Shown one piece after another: positions 1-6,257 of a DNA stretch of 6,283 bases (within the stretch, counting starts at the first letter, position 1; each line of letters begins with the position of its first letter). The notes under the pieces are model-generated. The model was given only the letters and a program-made list of their open reading frames with translations. It was not told the origin of the DNA and did no database searches. Source of the DNA: Verrucomicrobiales bacterium (lineage in GTDB: Bacteria > Verrucomicrobiota > Verrucomicrobiia > Verrucomicrobiales > Verrucomicrobiaceae); assembly GCA_003506995.1 (NCBI GenBank), contig DNXB01000231.1, positions 168-6,450 on the forward strand, in the 5' to 3' direction. The position numbers and the translations under genes are program-made.

Positions 1-476
1 AAGCACAGCTCGACCGCTTCCTGCTCAAGGTGCTCATCGACTACCCCGATGTGGTGAACGAAACCTGGGTGGTGAAGGCCGTCTCATCCCGCGCCTCCGG
101 TGGCGGCCTCTCAACCAGCACCGTTCAGCAAGTTTGCACGCCGCAGGACATCATCGCGGCTCAAGAGGAAGCCGCCGCCGTTCAAGCGGTCGATCAGGTC
201 GTCGATTACGCCGTGAACATCGTCCGCGCCACACGCCAGCACAGCGCCATCTCCCTCGGCGCGGGCACACGCGGCGCGATCAGCCTCGTGCGCATCGCCA
301 AATCCTACGCGCTGCTCGAAGGCCGCGGCTACATCACGCCTGCCGACGTGAAACGCGCCGTGCTCCCCGTGCTGCGCCATCGCGTGCAGCTCGCGCCCGA
401 AATCGCCATCAGCGGCCAGACCGTGGACGACATGCTCACGTCCCTGCTCAAGACCATCGAAGCCCCCCGTGTGTGA
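1..476 (+). CDS. MoxR-family AAA+ ATPase, C-terminal part (cut by left window edge)
   Basis: This is the last 157 residues of a MoxR-type AAA+ ATPase; the first complete codon is at position 3 and the stop is TGA at 474-476. The fragment opens with AQLDRFLLK, the conserved LDRF signature near the end of the ATPase core, whose Arg is generally taken as the arginine finger. A helical lid follows. GAGTRGA at visible residues 86-92 fills the place of the family's sensor-2 GASPRA motif, and TPADV lies at 112-116. Walker A and B lie outside the window. MoxR proteins are cytoplasmic ATPases thought to act as chaperones for maturation of partner complexes, usually with a DUF58 protein encoded next door, as here. 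The internal GTG at 30 is not a real start, because the homology runs through it to the window edge. The family call is firm; the client protein is unknown. Confidence 0.93.
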   Translation, partial: AQLDRFLLKVLIDYPDVVNETWVVKAVSSRASGGGLSTSTVQQVCTPQDIIAAQEEAAAVQAVDQVVDYAVNIVRATRQHSAISLGAGTRGAISLVRIAKSYALLEGRGYITPADVKRAVLPVLRHRVQLAPEIAISGQTVDDMLTSLLKTIEAPRV

Positions 477-565
477 AAATGACGAATGTCGAATCACGAA
501 TGACGAACTCCACACAACGCACGCTCCGCCCATTCGACATTCGTCATTCGGATTTCGTCATTCCA
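475..565. repeat. Two facing 7-base repeat arrays forming an inverted repeat
   Basis: The left array reads in 7-base steps as ACGAATG (482-488), TCGAATC (489-495), ACGAATG (496-502) and ACGAACT (503-509), with a weak unit before it that overlaps the moxR stop. The right array reads in the opposite sense as CATTCGA (531-537), CATTCGT (538-544), CATTCGG (545-551), ATTTCGT (552-558) and CATTCCA (559-565). Positions 478-494 are perfectly complementary to 532-548 (17 bp), leaving a 37-base loop. A second 10-bp complement, 498-507 with 554-563, is out of register with the first. The core AATGACGAA occurs at 478-486 and 499-507, and inverted at 540-548 and 554-562. It fills most of the moxR to DUF58 spacer. 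No T-tract follows the stem, so it is not a standard terminator. It is probably a dispersed intergenic repeat; that part is inference. Confidence 0.85.
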
Positions 566-601
566 GCCCCGTCTGCCTGCTGACTCTCTTTCCACGCCAT
601 C

Positions 602-1906
602 ATGCGCCCGACTGCTCTGCTGCTCAAACTACTCACCGCCTGGCTCGTCCTCGCGGTGATGGCTTGTGTTTGGGCGCAGTTTGTCATCCTGTGGCAAATC
701 GGCGGCGGCTTGTTGCTGCTGGTGATGATCGTGGACGCGCTCACACTGCCGCGTCGAGGCCGGATCACCGGCCAGCGCTCCGTTCCAGGTCGTTTCGCGC
801 TCGGTGTGGCCTCGCCAGTGACTTTGACCGTCACGCATGCCGCCAGACGCGCGCTTCAGCTTGAGGTGTTCGACGGCATTCCCACGGCTGCGACCGCCGA
901 AGGTCTGCCGCATCGCGTAAACGTGCCTGCGGGCGAGTTTGCGGCCATCAGCTATCAGGCGCGTTTTGTGCGGCGCGGTCAGCACGCCTTCTCACCCGCG
1001 CATGTGCTGGCCGATTCAATGCTCGGCCTGTGGCGCAATCGCCATTTCGTCGCGGGCGAGAGCCAGACGAAGGCTTATCCGAACTACGAACCCGTTGTGC
1101 GCTTCGCCATGCTGGCGATGGCGAACCGAGTTGAGACCATGGGCATCATCAAACGCCGCCGCATGGGTGCGTCGCTCGATTTCCATCAATTGCGCGACTA
1201 CCAGGACGGCGACGTGCTCTCCCGCATCGACTGGAAGGCCACCTCACGGCGCTCCACGCTCGTCAGCCGCGATTTTGAAGAGACCCGCAATCAAACCATC
1301 CTCCTCGTGCCCGATTGCGGACGCCGCATGCGCGCGCTCGATGGCGGCCTCAGTCAATTCGACCACTGCTTGAACGCGATGCTGCTCATCGCCTTCATCG
1401 CGCTACGTCAGGGCGATGAAGTCGGCGTGGCAGGCTTCGGCGGCGTGCAGCGCTGGCTACCGCCGGTCAAAGGCGCGCACAGCATGCCCAAGCTGCTCAA
1501 TCATCTCTACAACTACGAGGCCAGCGCCGAGCCGAGCGACTTCATCGAGGCCGCTGAACGCGTAATGACCCTGCAACGCCGCCGTGCGCTCGTGATCCTG
1601 CTCACCAACCTGCGCAGCGAAGACGGCGCGACACTCGCCTCCGCCGTCAGCGCCATGCAGCGCCGCCATCTCGTGCTCACCGCCACCCTGCGCGAGCAGG
1701 AGCTCGAACAACGCGCCGACGCTCCCATCGACCACCTCCACGACGCGCTGCAATACGGTGCCCTCACCCATTACTTCGGCGAGCGCCGCCGACTGCTGGA
1801 ATCCCTCCGCGCCCAACGCGTCCTCACCGTGGACGAGTCCGCGCAAATGCTGCCCGTGGCTTTGGCGAACAAGTATCTCGACGTGAAGGCCGGTGGCTTG
1901 CTTTAG
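602..1906 (+). CDS. DUF58 domain-containing membrane protein (MoxR partner)
   Basis: A 434-residue protein of the DUF58 family, of normal length. Two hydrophobic stretches at residues 5-30 and 33-48 suggest a membrane hairpin or two membrane segments at the N-terminus. A beta-rich region follows at about 60-160. The DUF58 signature lies at about 188-228: a LDFHQLRDYQDGD stretch, then RIDWKATSRR and a DFEETR segment. A von Willebrand A-like fold follows, with a core strand at 232-238. The MIDAS position, usually DxSxS, reads D238-C-G-R-R, so metal binding there looks lost. DUF58 proteins are commonly encoded beside MoxR ATPases and are thought to cooperate with them in assembling partner proteins; the client is not known here. 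The ATG at 602 fits because the first membrane segment begins right after it. There is no Shine-Dalgarno sequence, only a pyrimidine-rich tract at 584-601. It is probably co-transcribed with moxR across a 125-base spacer that holds the 7-base repeats. Confidence 0.93.
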   Translation: MRPTALLLKLLTAWLVLAVMACVWAQFVILWQIGGGLLLLVMIVDALTLPRRGRITGQRSVPGRFALGVASPVTLTVTHAARRALQLEVFDGIPTAATAEGLPHRVNVPAGEFAAISYQARFVRRGQHAFSPAHVLADSMLGLWRNRHFVAGESQTKAYPNYEPVVRFAMLAMANRVETMGIIKRRRMGASLDFHQLRDYQDGDVLSRIDWKATSRRSTLVSRDFEETRNQTILLVPDCGRRMRALDGGLSQFDHCLNAMLLIAFIALRQGDEVGVAGFGGVQRWLPPVKGAHSMPKLLNHLYNYEASAEPSDFIEAAERVMTLQRRRALVILLTNLRSEDGATLASAVSAMQRRHLVLTATLREQELEQRADAPIDHLHDALQYGALTHYFGERRRLLESLRAQRVLTVDESAQMLPVALANKYLDVKAGGLL

Positions 1907-1959
1907 CCGGTTCATCCTGGAACTTCGCGCGGTGTCTGTCGCCTCACACCACAGATGCC

Positions 1960-2131
1960 CCCCTCACCTAACCTCTCCCCGCACCACGCTTCAGATCATG
2001 AGATCATCCACAGCGGGGAGAGGGACTGAAAAGCGGGCGCTCAGGCCAGAAAGCGTGCTTGTTAGTCCCTCTCCCCGCACAGTGCATGCGCAAGGTCTGC
2101 CATCTGTTGCGGGGAGAGGTTAGGTGAGGGG
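1960..2131. repeat. 172-bp nested palindromic element with four copies of an 11-bp core
   Basis: The element is symmetric about 2045.5. The outer arms 1960-1983 and 2108-2131 are a perfect 24-bp inverted repeat. The inner arms 2013-2027 and 2064-2078 are a perfect 15-bp inverted repeat. A central 4-bp pair, 2031-2034 with 2057-2060, lies on the same axis. All arms contain the core GCGGGGAGAGG, direct at 2013-2023 and 2109-2119, and inverted at 1972-1982 and 2068-2078. It can therefore fold as one long nested hairpin or as two separate 11-bp hairpins, each with a 30-base loop (1983-2012 and 2079-2108). The two loops are not complementary to each other. It carries no convincing coding sequence. 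The outer arm resembles the CCCTCACC...CTCTCCCC type of intergenic repeat seen in many bacterial genomes, from memory. It could be a REP/MITE-like element; flanking target duplications were not evident. Confidence 0.88.
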
Positions 2132-2195
2132 AAGATCGCTGACCTGACGCCCACTTCAGACTTCATGAAACGCAGTATGGAGCGGGCTGTTCGGC

Positions 2196-2873
2196 ATGCC
2201 AGGCCAGATGGTGGACCACACGGTGGGCGGAGTGGACGACGCGCCTCCTTGGCACGACTTTCGGAACCCGCCTCCCAATCACTACCATCGGGACTGCTTC
2301 ACCGCATCACCACGCGGCGGTCCTACCTGGATCGGCATGAGCATCAACGAGCCCGGCGATTTTTCCCAGGCCACCAAGGTGCTCATCGAAGAATTCATTC
2401 GCTGCGGCGGCCGCATCGGCGAATTCCAGCGCATCCTGGCACGCACCAACGCTTACCAGCGCTCAGGCATCGACTACAACACGGACTGGAACGGCTGCTA
2501 CCTCGCCCCCGCTCCGCAAATCCGTCGCCTGCCTTCCGAAGTGATCTGGAAGGTGGTGTCCGGTGAACTTGACCTCCAGATCCCGCAGGTGTCAGCACCC
2601 GGCCACACGCTGCGCATGCTGGGCCGGGGCACGCGTGAATGGACAGATGAGAGCGTGACACCCGTCTCGCATGAGCTGGCTCGTTTCATGATGAATGGCC
2701 AAAGGGTGGCCCAACGAGCTGCCAAAAACACGAAAGCCGAGGATTCCTTTCTGGAGCTGCTGGGCCGCAAACCATCCAAAGCAGAGCACGCCGCGATCTC
2801 AAATCACGCGGCCTCCGATCAGGATGTTGCTTGGGCACTGCTGAACACGAAGGAATTCATGTTCAGGCCGTGA
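2196..2873 (+). CDS. DUF1553 (PSD1)-like C-terminal fragment, probable gene remnant
   Basis: An open frame of 225 codons. Residues from about 50 to the end resemble the C-terminal part of DUF1549/DUF1553 proteins of Planctomycetes and Verrucomicrobia. Visible matches are an EEFIRCGGRIGEFQRIL helix leading into NAYQRS (about 65-90), RLPSEVIWKVV (111-121), LGRGTREWTDESVTPVSHELARFMMNG (142-168), a LELLGRKPSKAE stretch (187-197), and the closing DVAWALLNTKEFMFR (210-224). Full family members are usually 700-1100 residues with a signal peptide, often a cytochrome c-like domain, then DUF1549 and DUF1553. None of that precedes this frame. Residues 1-49 match nothing I recognise, and an in-frame stop lies at 2166-2168. 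The ATG at 2196 is only the first available start; ATGs at 2208 and near 2337 are alternatives. The upstream bases are purine-rich, unlike the other gene starts here. I read it as a 5'-truncated remnant with its frame still open, but a short functional protein is possible. Confidence 0.6.
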   Translation: MPGQMVDHTVGGVDDAPPWHDFRNPPPNHYHRDCFTASPRGGPTWIGMSINEPGDFSQATKVLIEEFIRCGGRIGEFQRILARTNAYQRSGIDYNTDWNGCYLAPAPQIRRLPSEVIWKVVSGELDLQIPQVSAPGHTLRMLGRGTREWTDESVTPVSHELARFMMNGQRVAQRAAKNTKAEDSFLELLGRKPSKAEHAAISNHAASDQDVAWALLNTKEFMFRP

Positions 2874-5789
2874 TCAATCCCGCGAACCGGGCATGATCTT
2901 CAGATCAACGCTCTTGCCCTCGCGCTGCACGGTGATCGTCGTCTGCGTGCCGATCTTCAGATCGCCCATCACATAAGTGTAGTCGTAGATGTTGGTGATT
3001 TCCTTGCCGCCGAGCTTGATGATGATGTCACCGGCTTTGACGCCCGCTTTCGCGGCAGGACCGATGGGGGAGACGCCGCTGAGTTTCACGCCTTTGGTGT
3101 CGCCCTGGGCGTAGTCAGGGATGGTGCCAAGGTAGGCGCGGAGGCCGGTGCGCGCGCCTTGGTTTTTTGGAGCCTCCATGGCGACGTAATCGGGCGCGGT
3201 GTCAGCGGTGGCGATGCCGCGAGCAATCAGCCCTATGAGTTTCGTGATCTTGGTGGCGTTGGGATAGTCGATCTTGTCCGCGGTGTCGCTGGGCATGTGG
3301 TAATCGGCGTGGGCACCGGTGAAAGCGTTCAGCGTGGGGATGCCTTTGAGATAAAACGCGGTGCTGTCGGTGGGCAGGTGGGCGTCGTTTTGCGTGGTGA
3401 TCGGCAGACCGATGGGCGCGTTGCGTTTTTCGATCTCCTTCGCCCACTGCGAGCTGCTGCCGAGGCCTTGCAGCACGAGTGTTTTCTGGAAACGTCCGAT
3501 CATGTCCATGTTCAGGCACGCGGCGAACATGCCGGTGAGTTTCGCGTTCGCGTCACCCTTGATCATCTTGGCGTAGGCTTCGACGAAGTGATTGCTGCCG
3601 AGCAAACCAAGCTCCTCACCGCTCCACGCGGCGAAGATGATGTCGCGCTTGAGCGCGTGCTTGCCCTGTTTCTTCAAATCGGCCAGCCATTGGGCGATTT
3701 CGAGCACGCCACCGACGCCGCTGGCATTGTCATCGGCTCCGTGGTGGATTTTGTTCACTTCATCGCCTTTCGCCCGCGAATTCGAGCCGCCGCTGCTGCC
3801 GAGGTGGTCGATGTGCGCCCCGACGATCAGCGGCGCGACGTGTGGATCGGGTTTGTCGCCGTAAGGCAGCACCGCGAGCACGTTACGGCCCTTTTTCTTC
3901 TCCTGCTGGATGACGATGTTCGCACTCAGCGTGCCTTTGCAGTCGATGCCGCCCATGAGATCGCCGGTGTCGAGCTTGTCCTGAAGTTCCTTGAGCGTCT
4001 TGCCGCTGCCTGCGAGCAGCTTGTCGCCCAACGCATCCGTCACGCTGATCGCCGCGATGCCGCTGGAGGCCAGCGAGGCATCAAAGGTCATCGGCGCGAG
4101 CTGCTGCACCACTTTGGAGTTCGGTCCGCTGACGACGATGAGGCCGCGAGCGCCCTTCTGCCGCGCGGTGAGCGCTTTGTAGCGCAGGCTGGCGTAGCGG
4201 CTCAGCTCATTGCGCCGTTCCTGCGTGATGCCTTCCGGCAAGTAGCGGAATACGAGCACCCATTTGTCCTTCACATCGAGGTGCGCGTAGCTGCTGTAGG
4301 TTTCGATCTTCTTGCCATCGGTGCCGGTGGCTTCCTCGGGCGTTTCGATGCCGTATCCGGCGAAGACGATGCCCGCGGGAGCCACTTCGCCGTTTTGGGA
4401 GAACGAGAGGGGTTTCCAATCGAGGTCAACGGTCAAGGACTGGTCAAGGAGGGTCAAGCGGTTGCCCTCCCCGAGCGCGACACCGGCGGTGAAGTCGAAG
4501 TTGTCGAAGTAGGTGTCGTCATCGCCGAAGGGCGCAAGGCCGATTTGTTTGGAGACATCAGCGAAATACTGCGTGGCGAGCTTTTCGCCTTCAGTGCCAG
4601 TCAAACGACCGCCAAGCTCGTCCGAGGCCAGGTAGGTGATGTGTTGCTTCAAATCCGCCTCCGCGATCTCCGCGCCTGTCGCACTCAAATCAGGCATCAC
4701 GGGCGCCTTGACGATCTTGACCTCTTGACCCAGTCCCAACGCCACCCGCGCATGATCGTGATTCCAATCCGCCAGGTAAATCTGCGATGCACCGCCGGAG
4801 CTTCGTCCGCTCGTCCACGAAAGCTTTTTGCCATCCGGCGTGAAGACGGGCAAACCATCAAAACCATCCGTGGTGGTCACGCGAACAGGCGCGTGTTTGC
4901 CTGCGGCATCGACGATGTAGAGTTCGAAGTTGGCGAAGCCCTGCAAATTGGTGGTGAAGATCAAATACTCGCCGCTCGGGTGAAAATACGGTGCCCAGCT
5001 CATCGCGCCGAGCTTGGTGATGGCTTTTTGATCGCTGCCGTCGGCGTTCATCGTCCAGACCTCGGCCACATCGCCCTTCGGCGTGAAACGACGCCAGCAG
5101 ATGCGCTGGCCATCGGCGCTGAAGAACGGCCCGCCGTCATAACCTGGCGCGTCAGTGAGGCGCTTTACGTTCGAGCCATCCGCGTCGGCGGTGTAGATCT
5201 CCATGAAGTACTGCTTGTCGATCTTCAGTCTCTCCTCGTCCTCTTTGCCGAGCTTCGTCTCATAAGCCTGACGATTGCTCGCGAAGACGATCTTCGTCCC
5301 ATCCGGCGACCAGCCGCCCTCGGCGTCGTAGCCGCGAGTATTCGTGAGGTTTTTCAGCGACTTGTCGGCCAGCGAGTATTCCCAGATGTCGTAGTGCTCG
5401 TCGTAGTCCCAGGAGTATTTGCGCACCTTGGCGTTCTTGCGCTCGTCATACTCGGCCTGCTGGAGTTTTTTGGACTCAGGATCGGTGTGGGTGCTCGCGA
5501 AGAGCACGCGTTTCCCGTCGGGGTGAATCCACGCGCAGGTCGTCTTGCCCATGCCGGGCGAAATGCGCTCCTGATCGCCCGTTTCGAGGTCCATCAGGTA
5601 GATTTGATAAAACGGGTTCCCCTCCTCGCGCTCGGACTGGAAGATCATCTTCGTCCCATCAGCCGAAAAGTAGCCCTCCCCTGCCCTGCGGCCCTCAAAA
5701 GTGAGCTGGCGGGAGTTCGTGATGAAATCCGCCTCGGACTGGGCAAGGACGGCGGTGGCGGCGAGGCAAAGGGAAAGCAGGAGACGCAT
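2874..5789 (-). CDS. Secreted M28 metallopeptidase with PD40 propeller, PA-like and PDZ domains
   Basis: A 971-residue exported protein (numbering from the Met at 5789). Residues 1-16 form a signal peptide with likely cleavage after AVLA. Six PD40/TolB-like propeller repeats span about 29-330, each with a SADG, SPDG, HPDG or TPDG turn. An M28 zinc peptidase spans about 375-865. Expected ligands are intact: H659 and catalytic D661 (GAHIDHLG), D686 (GADDNASG), catalytic E725 and ligand E726 (WSGEELGLLGS), D762 (NMDMIG) and H831 (DYHMPSD). A PA-like insert lies at about 470-610, and a C-terminal PDZ domain at about 880-968. M28 enzymes are mostly aminopeptidases or carboxypeptidases using two zinc ions; the substrate is not predictable here. 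The Met at 5789 sits right before the signal peptide. Upstream in-frame ATGs at 5810 and 5876 would add 7 or 29 residues; the 5876 start has a GGAG 8 bases upstream, but its extension would put the signal peptide inside the protein. The TGA stop abuts the convergent stop at 2871-2873. Confidence 0.93.
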   Translation of the reverse strand: MRLLLSLCLAATAVLAQSEADFITNSRQLTFEGRRAGEGYFSADGTKMIFQSEREEGNPFYQIYLMDLETGDQERISPGMGKTTCAWIHPDGKRVLFASTHTDPESKKLQQAEYDERKNAKVRKYSWDYDEHYDIWEYSLADKSLKNLTNTRGYDAEGGWSPDGTKIVFASNRQAYETKLGKEDEERLKIDKQYFMEIYTADADGSNVKRLTDAPGYDGGPFFSADGQRICWRRFTPKGDVAEVWTMNADGSDQKAITKLGAMSWAPYFHPSGEYLIFTTNLQGFANFELYIVDAAGKHAPVRVTTTDGFDGLPVFTPDGKKLSWTSGRSSGGASQIYLADWNHDHARVALGLGQEVKIVKAPVMPDLSATGAEIAEADLKQHITYLASDELGGRLTGTEGEKLATQYFADVSKQIGLAPFGDDDTYFDNFDFTAGVALGEGNRLTLLDQSLTVDLDWKPLSFSQNGEVAPAGIVFAGYGIETPEEATGTDGKKIETYSSYAHLDVKDKWVLVFRYLPEGITQERRNELSRYASLRYKALTARQKGARGLIVVSGPNSKVVQQLAPMTFDASLASSGIAAISVTDALGDKLLAGSGKTLKELQDKLDTGDLMGGIDCKGTLSANIVIQQEKKKGRNVLAVLPYGDKPDPHVAPLIVGAHIDHLGSSGGSNSRAKGDEVNKIHHGADDNASGVGGVLEIAQWLADLKKQGKHALKRDIIFAAWSGEELGLLGSNHFVEAYAKMIKGDANAKLTGMFAACLNMDMIGRFQKTLVLQGLGSSSQWAKEIEKRNAPIGLPITTQNDAHLPTDSTAFYLKGIPTLNAFTGAHADYHMPSDTADKIDYPNATKITKLIGLIARGIATADTAPDYVAMEAPKNQGARTGLRAYLGTIPDYAQGDTKGVKLSGVSPIGPAAKAGVKAGDIIIKLGGKEITNIYDYTYVMGDLKIGTQTTITVQREGKSVDLKIMPGSRD

Positions 5790-5991
5790 GGTTGGGGAGA
5801 GAACAGACATGAACTGGAGATGTTTGCATGGAAATCCCACCTTCCAGCCCAAACAACACACTTCACATCCAGACATTGCGCCAGCTCCGCTCTAGCATCA
5901 GAGTCCGCGCATCATCACCGCCTTCGCCCGTGCCTTGGAGTCCAAACGTCAAAGCGCTTGCCCCTGACAGCTCTGAGCCCACTTTCGCCCC

Positions 5992-6177
5992 ATGATCAGG
6001 CCACTCAGCCAGATGAACCCGAAAGAAAAAGCCGCGCTCGTGACCCAGATGAAGCGGGATTTCGCGGCAGAAGAATTCTTCACCGGCGTGCTCGGGAATC
6101 GGAACAGCTTCTTGGTTGCCAAACCCACCCGCCGGAGAAAACCGGCCACGCGGAAGCCTGCCAAGGCCAAGGCTTGA
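5992..6177 (+). CDS. Small hypothetical protein with basic Lys/Pro/Ala-rich tail
   Basis: A 61-residue open frame that I do not recognise as a named family. Residues 8-45 look like a small amphipathic helical region, starting MNPKEKAALVTQMKRDF with a short EEFFTGVLG segment. Residues 46-61 form a strongly basic tail rich in Arg, Lys, Pro and Ala, with KPATRKPAKAKA at the end, like the tails of some nucleic-acid-binding proteins. About 75 percent of its codons end in G or C, which fits coding sequence in this genome. A second in-frame ATG at 6013 would give a 54-residue form. No Shine-Dalgarno sequence is seen; the 18 bases before the first ATG are moderately pyrimidine-rich. It is divergent from the M28 peptidase gene. 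Nucleic-acid binding is only a guess from the charge pattern. An 82-codon frame overlaps it on the minus strand, but I prefer this one. Confidence 0.6.
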   Translation: MIRPLSQMNPKEKAALVTQMKRDFAAEEFFTGVLGNRNSFLVAKPTRRRKPATRKPAKAKA

Positions 6178-6257
6178 TTCGCTCGTATCACCCCCAAGAC
6201 GCGATTGTCTCGGTTATACTGCGAATCAGCACGATTTATGATTTGGAAAACCGGGGC

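Noticed and set aside
475..565. Short periodic repeats as a CRISPR array
   Set aside because: The units are only 7 bases, contiguous and without spacers, and the two halves face each other.
2013..2078. Inner hairpin as a bidirectional transcription terminator for the DUF58 gene
   Set aside because: The loop is 36 bases long and no T-tract follows either arm. The nested symmetry is better explained as a repeat element.
2165..2566. 133-codon plus-strand frame starting MKRSMERAVRHARP
   Set aside because: It is Arg/His/Pro-rich in the way out-of-frame GC-rich sequence looks, and it overlaps the frame with DUF1553 motifs.
5765..5789. Lipoprotein signal in the peptidase N-terminus (LSLC)
   Set aside because: The residue before Cys is Leu, not Gly, Ala or Ser, and a good AVLA cleavage site for signal peptidase I follows.
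5790..5876. In-frame 29-codon extension of the peptidase, with four Cys and a PCKH string resembling the end of a SWIM zinc finger, and a GGAG 8 bases before its ATG
   Set aside because: It would place a classic signal peptide at residues 30-45, and the CxC half of a SWIM motif is not properly spaced. It is probably upstream untranslated sequence that happens to stay open.
5924..5952. TTGACG on the minus strand (5947-5952) as a -35 for the peptidase gene
   Set aside because: The expected -10 position 17 bases on reads GGGCGA, with nothing TA-rich nearby.
5949..6197. 82-codon minus-strand frame with a hydrophobic stretch, overlapping the small basic gene
   Set aside because: It is antisense to a frame with better coding composition and has no recognisable family. 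Its hydrophobic part mirrors the opposite strand's codons.
6215..6220. TATACT as a -10 promoter element reading to the right
   Set aside because: No matching -35 hexamer lies 16-18 bases upstream and there is no extended -10 TG, so it is too weak to list.
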